62,151 nt of DNA from an uncultured Myxococcaceae bacterium (GTDB lineage: Bacteria > Myxococcota_A > Polyangia > Polyangiales > Ga0077539). The stretch spans positions 1-62,151 of the forward strand of contig CAMFHP010000039.1 of the NCBI GenBank assembly GCA_945952225.1, in the 5' to 3' direction. The notes below the pieces were generated by a model, which had not been told where the DNA came from, made no database searches, and saw only the letters and a program-made list of their open reading frames with translations. Made by a program: the position numbers and the translations under genes. Shown in pieces: positions 43,959-51,684 of the stretch. The first letter of the stretch is position 1. Each line of letters opens with the position of its first letter.

Positions 43959-46066
43959 AGTCGCTGGTGATGGAGCTCATTCGCGAGGGCGCGCCCGAGG
44001 GTCAGGTGCTCTCGCCGCTCACGCGCTACTTCGCGCTCTGCGGAAACCAGGCGCCCGAGGGTTTCACGCTGCCCTTCTCACACCTGAACTTCGTCCGCGA
44101 TCGGGAGGCGCTGCGGGCCACGCGCGACGACCGCCGGCGCACCCTGCACGATGATCTGCGCCACGCGTCCATCGAGCGTCTCGCGACGGAGATGACGCGC
44201 CTCGTAGGCGCCATCGGGAGCCTCGCGCACGAGGTCTCGGCCACGCCCGCAGAGACGCACGGAGACCTCCTCCACCTGCGCCTCGTGTTGCAACCGTTGG
44301 AGCTCGCCGCGCTGCCCTTCGAGCTCGCCTCGTCAACGCGCGGACTCCCCGGTGAGGGCACGGCGCTGCTGCTCCAGAACGCGCGCCCCGTGGTGCTCAC
44401 GCGCGAGACCCACCGCGTGGCGCCGCCGAAGACCCGCTGGCCCTCCGAGCCCCGCGTGCTCTTCGCGTGGGCCTCGCCCGACGGACTTCCGCCGGTGCCG
44501 TGGCGCGCGCACCTCCTCGCGCTCACGCAGGCGCTCCGCCCGTGGATCGGCTCCGACGACGACACGCGCGATCATCTGCGGCTTCTGCCCGACGCCTCCA
44601 TCGAGGAGCTCCGCTACCTCTGTCACGGCAGGCAGTTCACGCACGTCCACCTGCTGCTTCATGGCGTCGAGATGGAGGGAGGCTCGGCCCTCGAACGTCG
44701 CTACGGCCTCGCCTTCTCCGACGGTCACGGCGGTCGTCGCGCGGTCGACGGCCAGACCCTCGCGGCCGCCCTCACGCGCGGTGGCAGCGACGCGCAACGG
44801 CCCGCGGTGGTCACCGTCGCGGGCTGTGACTCGGGCCAGGTGGGCTCGGTGCTCGGCGGCGGCGCGAGCCTCGCACATCAGCTCCACGCCGATGGGATCC
44901 CCCTCGTCGTGGCCTCGCAATTCCCGCTCTCGTTCCGCGCCTCGCTCGCGATGGTCGATGTGCTCTACCAGGGGCTCCTCCGCGGTGAAGACCCGCGTGA
45001 CGCGCTCCACAAGCTCCGTCGCCACCTCGAAGTCGAGGGCGAGCACCCCTGGGAGTGGGCGAGCCTCGTGGCCTACGCCGCGCTCCCCGACGACCTCGCG
45101 ACGCAGCTCGAACGGGTGCGCTTCGAACGGCACTGCGCGGCCATCGACGTGCGCCTCGAACTGCACGCGAAGGGACCGCTTCCGAAGGCCGACCGCGATG
45201 TCATCGATGCGCGCGTCGCCGACCTCGAAGCGCTGCTCACCGCGGGCAACGCCGAGGCCCACACCCGCATCCACGACTACCTCGGCAGCGTCGCGCTCCG
45301 CTGGATCGACGGGCTCATCGCGCAGAACGTCGACGACAGCGGATCGAAGTCGGAGCCCTCGGCGAAGCCCTCGAACGCGCCCCTCACCTCGCTCGGCGTG
45401 ACCGCGGCGGCCCATCGCGCGCAGCACCACTTCCGCGAAGTGCTCGCGCGCAGCCCCGGTGATTTCTGGGCCGCCAACGTCGCCAACGAGCTGGAGCTCT
45501 TTCTCGGCGGCCGCTACGACCGCGCGACGCACGACGCCGTGCGCTGGCACGTGGAGCACACCGCGCGATGCCTCGACCCCGCGCGCCGCACGTTCGCGGA
45601 CATCACCGAGCTCGCGCTCCACCTCACCGAGCTGCTCCTCGCCGATCGCGGAGGTGACCGCGCGCGGCAACACGAGCACCGCGAGGCGGCGATGGCCGTG
45701 TACGAGCGCATCGTTCGCGAGGCGGGCGCGGCGAGCTACGCGGCCTTTCGCGCGCAGCGCACGGTGAAGCGCTTCAAGGCCTGGTCGACGTGGATGAAGC
45801 GCCCGCAGGTCACCGTCACGAGCCCCGCAGGCGCGCCCACGCGAGACACGAGCCCCCTCGAAACGAATGTCCTCCACGCCGCGAGCCCGGCACCGCGCGC
45901 GGCCGCCATCCGCAGCCCCGAGGAAGGCATCGGCCCCGAGGACCTCGAAGTGCGCGCCGCCGACGAACCGCAGCCCTCCGCGCTCGACACACTCACCAAA
46001 CAACTCACCGAGCGGGGAACGCGCATGGGCGTCGCCGAACGCTGGCCTCGCAGCCCGCGCTACTGA
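43955..46066 (+). CDS. CHAT-domain (caspase-like) protease, paired with metallophosphoesterase
   Basis: The 703-residue protein has a CHAT domain in about residues 90-385. The His-Cys dyad of caspase-like clan CD proteases is His236 in HVHLLLHGVE and Cys291 in VTVAGCDSGQ; GASLAHQLHADGIPLVVASQF and the later PWEWASLVAYA are also typical. The remaining 310 residues are helical, with a TPR-like character (HHFREVLARSPGDFWAANVANELELFLG), and may sense or bind a partner. CHAT proteases are cytoplasmic effectors or regulators, some in anti-phage or programmed-death pathways. Here the sole partner is the coupled metallophosphoesterase. GGAGG lies six bases before its ATG. Confidence 0.9.
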   Translation: MKSLVMELIREGAPEGQVLSPLTRYFALCGNQAPEGFTLPFSHLNFVRDREALRATRDDRRRTLHDDLRHASIERLATEMTRLVGAIGSLAHEVSATPAETHGDLLHLRLVLQPLELAALPFELASSTRGLPGEGTALLLQNARPVVLTRETHRVAPPKTRWPSEPRVLFAWASPDGLPPVPWRAHLLALTQALRPWIGSDDDTRDHLRLLPDASIEELRYLCHGRQFTHVHLLLHGVEMEGGSALERRYGLAFSDGHGGRRAVDGQTLAAALTRGGSDAQRPAVVTVAGCDSGQVGSVLGGGASLAHQLHADGIPLVVASQFPLSFRASLAMVDVLYQGLLRGEDPRDALHKLRRHLEVEGEHPWEWASLVAYAALPDDLATQLERVRFERHCAAIDVRLELHAKGPLPKADRDVIDARVADLEALLTAGNAEAHTRIHDYLGSVALRWIDGLIAQNVDDSGSKSEPSAKPSNAPLTSLGVTAAAHRAQHHFREVLARSPGDFWAANVANELELFLGGRYDRATHDAVRWHVEHTARCLDPARRTFADITELALHLTELLLADRGGDRARQHEHREAAMAVYERIVREAGAASYAAFRAQRTVKRFKAWSTWMKRPQVTVTSPAGAPTRDTSPLETNVLHAASPAPRAAAIRSPEEGIGPEDLEVRAADEPQPSALDTLTKQLTERGTRMGVAERWPRSPRY

Positions 46067-46073
46067 TCGTCGC

Positions 46074-47744
46074 TCACGCGCCGCAGCGGCCGCTCACACA
46101 ACGTCCCGTGCAGCAGTCTCCATCCTGCTCGCAGCTCTGGTCGCGGTTGCGGCATGCGCAACGACCGCCCTCGCAGAGCATCGCGCCGCAGCAGTCGATG
46201 GCCGCGCGGCACGCGCTTCCCGCGCCGGTGCAGCAGCGCTGGTTGCCGATCAGCCGTGCGCACGTGAGCCCCGGGCAGCACTGGCGCGTGTCGGTGCAGG
46301 CGCGCGTGTCTCCGGGTCCGTAGCAGGTCGTGGTCGACGGCGCGCAGCGGCCCGAGGTGCACGCGAGGCCGGGGCAGCAGTCGAAGTTCGACGCGCAGCT
46401 CTCGGTGTTGCCGCGGCACACGCAGTAGCTCCCCGGCGCGCTCCCCGAAGGCGCGCAGGTCATCGTTCCGCAGCACGGATTCGACGCGGGCGCGCTCGCA
46501 TCGGCCACGTCGCGGGGCGCGTCCATCGCGGCGTCGCGAACGCCCGCATCGGCCGTCGCCACGGGGGCCGCGCACTGCGATCCCGCGGGCATGCAGCAGC
46601 GACGTCCTGCGCCGCCCGCCGGCGTGCAGAGCAGGCCCGTGCAGCACTCGCTCGTCGTGGTGCACCCGAGCGATCCCGCGCTCCCGCAGGTGGCCGCGCG
46701 GCGACACGTTCCGCCCGTACACGTCGTGCCCGTGCAGCACTCGGTGCTGTCGACACACGGATCGCCCTCGGCCTGACACGCGCAGCGTCCGCCCTCGCAG
46801 AGCATGTAGCCGCAGCAGTCGAGCGAGGTCGCGCAGGCGCCGCTCTGACGGTGGCAGCAACGGAGTTCCACCGCCGCGGGCTGGCAGTCGTAATCGGTTC
46901 CGCAGCAGTCCGAGGCGCGCTGGCAGAGGGCGCCGGGCGCGGTGCACGCGCGGCACGTTCCGCTGCTGCATCCGAGGCCGCTCGAACAGGTGTTGTTGGT
47001 GCAGCACGACTGGCCCGACGCACCGCACGTCGACATGGGCGCCACGCAGCGTCCGCCCTGGCAGAGCGCGGTGCCCGTGCACACGTCGCCCGCGCAACAC
47101 GCCTGCCCGATGGCCCCACACGTCGCCGACGCGCGGCACATGCCCGACTGGCACTCGGCGCCGCGCGCGCACTCGCTCCCGTTGCAGCACGCCTGCCCGA
47201 TGGCCCCGCACGCCACCGGACGGCGGCAGATGTTCGACATGCACGCGAGGCCCGTGTCGCACGCATCGCCGGGGCAGCACACGGTGTCGGCCGCGCCGCA
47301 CGCCACGCAGTTGCCGCCCACACACGCGTTGCCCGCGGTGCAGATGCTCGCGTTGCAGCACCGCTGGCCGCGCGCCCCGCAGTCGTCGGCGCGCTCGCAC
47401 ACGCCCTCGTTGCACACGGCGCCCGCGCAGCACTCGTTCGCGCTCTCGCACACGCCGCCCACGTCGACGCAGCAGCGGCCCGCGTTGCACCCGAAGTTCG
47501 AACAGCACTCGAGCTGGCTCGTGCACTCGGCGCCCGCGCCGCCGCAGCACACGCCCTGCTCGCACTCCAGCGTGCGGTTGCACGCGCGTCCGCCGCAGCA
47601 CGGAGAGCGCGCGGCGCCACAACGGGGCGCGGTACCGAGGTCGGTGTCGACGACGTCGTCGGGCTCACCCGCGTCGGGGATGTCGGGCAGCGCGCCCTTC
47701 GTACAGGCCACGACCGCGAGGAGGAGCACGAGAAGCAGGCGCAT
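46074..47744 (-). CDS. extremely cysteine-rich lipoprotein
   Basis: The 556-residue protein has a signal peptide with lipobox VVAC. About 100 of its residues are cysteine, nearly one in five. It is built of many short modules such as CGAIGQACC, ECCSNFGC, CCTGTTC, DCCGYMLCEGGRC and CRAC, with CC pairs spaced like knottin or cysteine-rich secreted domains. One Ala/Asp-rich linker (around residue 415) divides two arrays. The protein is probably a heavily disulfide-bonded, lipid-anchored surface rod. Several modules are near-copies, pointing to internal duplication. It converges with the CHAT gene, 7 bp between ends. Confidence 0.86.
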   Translation of the reverse strand: MRLLLVLLLAVVACTKGALPDIPDAGEPDDVVDTDLGTAPRCGAARSPCCGGRACNRTLECEQGVCCGGAGAECTSQLECCSNFGCNAGRCCVDVGGVCESANECCAGAVCNEGVCERADDCGARGQRCCNASICTAGNACVGGNCVACGAADTVCCPGDACDTGLACMSNICRRPVACGAIGQACCNGSECARGAECQSGMCRASATCGAIGQACCAGDVCTGTALCQGGRCVAPMSTCGASGQSCCTNNTCSSGLGCSSGTCRACTAPGALCQRASDCCGTDYDCQPAAVELRCCHRQSGACATSLDCCGYMLCEGGRCACQAEGDPCVDSTECCTGTTCTGGTCRRAATCGSAGSLGCTTTSECCTGLLCTPAGGAGRRCCMPAGSQCAAPVATADAGVRDAAMDAPRDVADASAPASNPCCGTMTCAPSGSAPGSYCVCRGNTESCASNFDCCPGLACTSGRCAPSTTTCYGPGDTRACTDTRQCCPGLTCARLIGNQRCCTGAGSACRAAIDCCGAMLCEGGRCACRNRDQSCEQDGDCCTGRCVSGRCGA

Positions 47745-47757
47745 CCTCGCGCTTGTA

Positions 47758-48723
47758 TCACAGCCCTTCTGCGCGCGTGCGCGGCCGCACCACGAGGGCC
47801 CACGGGGTCGGTCCCACGGGCTCGTGCCACGTCGCCGTCGCGCCCGTCGTGTCGCGAACGTACAGGCCCGTCGAGGGTCCGCCATCGAGGTTCAACGCGC
47901 GCTCGCAGCCCTGCGCATCGCCCACGGGAGACGGTCCCACGAGCATCGTCGCGAGGTCGTGGAGCTCGGGTCCGCGCCGCGCATCCTCGACGCTCCACAC
48001 CGCGATCACATCGACGGTGCGACCGCCGTCTCGCACGCACGCCACGGTGCGCGCCGCGTAGCGTCCGTCGTGGCGGTGGATGCCCGCGATGCCCCCCTCC
48101 TCCACCACGCGCGGGCCGCACTGCACCGCGCTCTCGTCGCCCGCACGCACACGAAAGCTGCCCGCGTCGCGCACGTCGACGGGCAGCACCGAGGCCCCGT
48201 CCCGCGCGAAGGTGAGCACGCCCGATCCGCCGCGCGGACCGACGGGCGCGAGGTCGACACCGCGCGATCGCACGTATCCGCTGGGCGCGTGGTCGGGCTC
48301 GAAGAAGCCGCCGTTCACCACGAGCAGCGCGTCGCGCGTGCGTTCGAAGTGCGTCGCGATCGCGTCGTCGATGCTGCGTTCCACCGTGACCGACACGCGG
48401 GCCACGTCGAGGCGCACCACCACCCAGTCGAGCGTCGCGGGAGGCGGCGACGCGCGCTCCACCCGCGGCGTCACATCGAGCACCCGCACCCGCGCAGAAC
48501 GCCATGAAACACCGGGGCCCGCGTCACGCCACGGGCCGTTGGGCACGGACTCGAAGCGCACCGCACGGGGCTCCGACGCGTCGGCGGGCGGCGCGTCGGC
48601 GCGGTTCACCACGGGGGTCGTCGGCGGTGCAGTCGATGGCGTGCGGCGGCACGCAACGGAGAGGAGCAGGGCGACGAGCGCGGGCGCGCGGCGACGAACG
48701 ATCACCGCGCGACGATGGACCAC
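47758..48723 (-). CDS. phosphodiester glycosidase (NAGPA/DUF2233)-fold lipoprotein
   Basis: The 321-residue protein starts with GTG and has a leader with lipobox LSVAC. The mature part has NGGFFEP, PSGYVRSRGVDL, GSGVLTFARDG and the closing ALNLDGGPSTGLYV. These are the marks of the NAGPA phosphodiester-glycosidase fold, whose best-known member removes N-acetylglucosamine from phosphodiesters in human lysosomes. Bacterial members act on exopolysaccharides or are uncharacterised. It may act on cell-surface glycans here. It ends 13 bp before the Cys-rich lipoprotein on the same strand. Confidence 0.82.
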   Translation of the reverse strand: MVHRRAVIVRRRAPALVALLLSVACRRTPSTAPPTTPVVNRADAPPADASEPRAVRFESVPNGPWRDAGPGVSWRSARVRVLDVTPRVERASPPPATLDWVVVRLDVARVSVTVERSIDDAIATHFERTRDALLVVNGGFFEPDHAPSGYVRSRGVDLAPVGPRGGSGVLTFARDGASVLPVDVRDAGSFRVRAGDESAVQCGPRVVEEGGIAGIHRHDGRYAARTVACVRDGGRTVDVIAVWSVEDARRGPELHDLATMLVGPSPVGDAQGCERALNLDGGPSTGLYVRDTTGATATWHEPVGPTPWALVVRPRTRAEGL

Positions 48724-48736
48724 ACCGCCCGACGGG

Positions 48737-50569
48737 TCACGCGCTTCCGATGGGCATGGGAATGCCCGCGATGCCCTCGAAGGGCTGCTGCCAGACCTCG
48801 GCGCGGAGGCGCTCCACCTGCTCGCGGAGGCGCTTCTGATCCTTCACGAGCGCGTCGACCTCGGCCACCGACGGAGCCGCATCGGCGCGGGCCTCGGCGA
48901 GCGAGCGGCGCGTGGCCGAGAGCACTTCGAGCATCGAGCGTCGCAGCTCTTCGTTCGCGTGCACCACGAACTCCGTGAGCTTCTGACCGAACGCATCGAT
49001 GGAGCCCAGCATCTCGGGCCCGATGCGCGCCGACACCGCGCGCACCGCGGAGGGCGCCGACTCCATCGCCTTGCGCTTGATCTCCGCGTCGACGCGCTCC
49101 TTGAAGAACATCGCGAGCACCGGCGCGCCCAGCGTGAGGAGCCCGCCGAGCACCAGGTTGAACGTAAGCGCCACGCCCATGCCGAAGGCCCCGAGCGCGA
49201 ACACGCCCACGTCGTAGGCCAGCGTGTCGACCTTCACGTCGAGCGAGCCCGTGCCCGGTCCGAGGAACTCCTGCAGCGCGCGCCCCGACTCGCGGGCGTC
49301 TTCGTTCACGATGGCGACGATCTGCTCCGCGAGGGCTTCGAGGCGCTCGCCGAGCGTGCGCGCCTCGGACTCCAGCCACTTGCGCCAGGTGTCTTCGATG
49401 AAGCCCTGCAGGTACTTCTGGATGTCGCCCGCCGAGCTCTTCTCGACCTCGAGGCGCACGGCTGCGGCGAACTCCGCGGTGAAGGTCTCCAGGTCGCGCT
49501 GGGCCACCGCGCGGATCGCAGCGATCTCTTCGTCGATGCGCGCCTTGCGCTTGTCGACGAGGGTGCGCGCGTTCTCCATGTCGGCTTCGAGGGCCTGCAT
49601 GCGCCGCTCGATCTCGTCCGCGCTCATCGTGAGCGCGCGGTGACGGACGGCGAGCACGCGACCGAGAATGTCGCCCACGCGCAGCCCCTCGTCGGCGGCG
49701 TAGTCGACGAGCATGCGGAGGCGGTCGCTGCCGAGGAGCGACGAGAGCTTGCCGAGCAGCGCGTCGATGCCCGACTTCGCGCGATCGCCACGGAGCGCCT
49801 GCGCCGCCGAGAGGAACATCACCGGCGCACCGGGCACCAGGTGTTCGAGCTGACGGCGCGCGTACTCCATCACCTCGACCTTCTCGTTCTCGGTGAGCAG
49901 GTCGGCCTTGTTGATCGCGAACACGATGCGATCGCGGCCTGCGCCGAGGAGACGGTCACGGAGAAAGCGCCGCTCCGACTCCTTGAGGATCTGCCCCGCG
50001 TCGAGGAGGAACACCACCGCGTCGGCGCGCGGCACGTACCCGTAGGTGATCTCCGCGCGCTGGAGGTTGAGGTCGTTCACGCCGGGCGTGTCGACGAGCG
50101 TGACCTTGTCGCGAAGAATCTCCGCGGGGTATTCGAGCTCGACGCGCAGCACCTCGTCGGGGTTGATGCGCGCGCTCGCCACGAGCTCGTGGAGGCGCTC
50201 GAAGGCCATGGTCTCCTTCGCGCCGCCCACGGGACGCGAGCGGTCGTCGAGCGCGGTGCCCGTCGCGCGCTTCACGAGCGCCGCCGCGGGGGTCTCGCCG
50301 TGCCGCACCTCGTGAATGAGCGCCGTCGTCGGGGTGATGCCCGTGGGGAGCACATCGCCGCCGAGGAGCGCGTTCACGAAGGTGGTCTTGCCGTGGTTGA
50401 ACTCGCCGAGCACCACGAGCACCGCGCGCTCTTCTTGAAGGCGCGGCAGGCGGTCGGAGAAGAGGCGCTCCCGCAGGGTCGTGGCGCCCGTCTTCTGCGC
50501 GAGGTCGGCGAGCGCGGTGAGGGCCGCGATGAGTTCCTGCTTGGTCTCCTGAAGGCTGCGTGCGGTCAT
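48737..50569 (-). CDS. dynamin-like GTPase
   Basis: The 610-residue protein has a G domain at about residues 45-270: G1 GEFNHGKTT, G2 GITPTTALI, G3 DTPGVNDL and G4 NKADLL. Long charged helices follow (about residues 310-440, like the neck/trunk of bacterial dynamins). Then comes a hydrophobic hairpin of about 50 residues (VGVFALGAFGMGVALTFNLV...LAMFF), a likely membrane paddle, and further helices. Bacterial dynamins remodel or repair membranes. The M48 protease gene lies 52 bp upstream on the same strand, so the two may share a transcript. A GAGAGGAAG ribosome-binding site precedes the ATG. Confidence 0.93.
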   Translation of the reverse strand: MTARSLQETKQELIAALTALADLAQKTGATTLRERLFSDRLPRLQEERAVLVVLGEFNHGKTTFVNALLGGDVLPTGITPTTALIHEVRHGETPAAALVKRATGTALDDRSRPVGGAKETMAFERLHELVASARINPDEVLRVELEYPAEILRDKVTLVDTPGVNDLNLQRAEITYGYVPRADAVVFLLDAGQILKESERRFLRDRLLGAGRDRIVFAINKADLLTENEKVEVMEYARRQLEHLVPGAPVMFLSAAQALRGDRAKSGIDALLGKLSSLLGSDRLRMLVDYAADEGLRVGDILGRVLAVRHRALTMSADEIERRMQALEADMENARTLVDKRKARIDEEIAAIRAVAQRDLETFTAEFAAAVRLEVEKSSAGDIQKYLQGFIEDTWRKWLESEARTLGERLEALAEQIVAIVNEDARESGRALQEFLGPGTGSLDVKVDTLAYDVGVFALGAFGMGVALTFNLVLGGLLTLGAPVLAMFFKERVDAEIKRKAMESAPSAVRAVSARIGPEMLGSIDAFGQKLTEFVVHANEELRRSMLEVLSATRRSLAEARADAAPSVAEVDALVKDQKRLREQVERLRAEVWQQPFEGIAGIPMPIGSA

Positions 50570-50621
50570 CGTGCGAACTTCCTCTCGGGGTGACGCGGGG
50601 TGGCGGTGTCGGAGCGCGCGC

Positions 50622-51509
50622 TCACATCACCTTCACGATCTCTTCGGTGCGCTTCTCCAGCTCGTCGCGGTCGAGGCCGCCCTCGCGGCCCGTGGCGCTG
50701 CGGTAGAGGGCGCTGTCGGCGAACACACGCAACGCCTCGATGCGCTTCGTGAGGTACGGGTGCGAGCGCTGGAGCTCACTCATCCGCCCGTAGCCGCCCT
50801 TCGCCTCGGCGAGCTGTTCGAGGTACGCGTCGACGTTCATCTCGTCGAAGAGCCGACGGCTCCCGATCGCGAGCTTCACGAACGCGTGCGTGGCGACCTT
50901 CGCGTCGCGGCAGCACAGGAGCCCCGCGCGGTCACAGGTCACCTCGGCGGCGCGGGCCCACCCCTGGAGCGCGATCTGCGCGGGCAGGAGCACCGGCGCG
51001 AGCAGCACGCCCGTCGCGGCCTGGAGCATCACGCGGAGCATGTGCAGCGTCGTGAGGTACACGACGTGGTTGTTCTGGATGTGCCCGCACTCGTGGCCGA
51101 TGACGAAGCGGAGTTCTTCATCGGAGAGCGCGTCGACGGTGGCCGCGTGCACCATGATGAACGCGTCGTGGTCGACCCCATAGGTGGCCGCGTTGATCGA
51201 GCCGATCTGCGGCACGATGTAGACCTGCGGAGCGGGGATCCCCAGCGTCTGCGCGCACTCCGCGGTGATGCGATGGATGCGCGGAAACTGCTTCGGCCCC
51301 ACCTTCACCGCGTTGCCCAGGAGCTCGTTCGTGAGGAACTCCTTCGAGAGCTTCACCGTCTGCGCGACGGCCACCTCGACGGGCTTCATCGTGCGCATCG
51401 CGCGCAGCACCTTGAGGTCGCCCTCGTAGGCGTATCCCTCGCCGCGCTCCCCGCTCGGCCCCCGCTTCTTCTCTTCGATGTACGACGTGAAGTCGAACCG
51501 TGACGTCAT
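50622..51509 (-). CDS. M48 family zinc metalloprotease
   Basis: The 295-residue protein carries HECGH (His139, Glu140, His143) followed by a helical region and the third zinc ligand region EVTCDRAGL (Glu then Asp). It matches HtpX-type and related M48 peptidases, but there is no N-terminal membrane helix. Two hydrophobic stretches (about residues 150-185) follow the zinc site. M48 enzymes clear misfolded membrane proteins. GGAGG lies six bases before the ATG. It starts 52 bp ahead of the dynamin-like GTPase on the same strand. Confidence 0.9.
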   Translation of the reverse strand: MTSRFDFTSYIEEKKRGPSGERGEGYAYEGDLKVLRAMRTMKPVEVAVAQTVKLSKEFLTNELLGNAVKVGPKQFPRIHRITAECAQTLGIPAPQVYIVPQIGSINAATYGVDHDAFIMVHAATVDALSDEELRFVIGHECGHIQNNHVVYLTTLHMLRVMLQAATGVLLAPVLLPAQIALQGWARAAEVTCDRAGLLCCRDAKVATHAFVKLAIGSRRLFDEMNVDAYLEQLAEAKGGYGRMSELQRSHPYLTKRIEALRVFADSALYRSATGREGGLDRDELEKRTEEIVKVM

Positions 51510-51684
51510 GCGTTCCTCCGTGCGATCGCCGGGGCGACGACAATGGGGCGCGAACGTAGCACCGGCCAGCGTGCACGCGAACCGTTACCTCGGACCGACG
51601 CAACGCCCTCGGCGCACCGTGTCTTCCGCGCGAAGCCGCGATTGACGAACCGTCGCGACACGTTGCAGGGTGCCGCCCGCTCCG

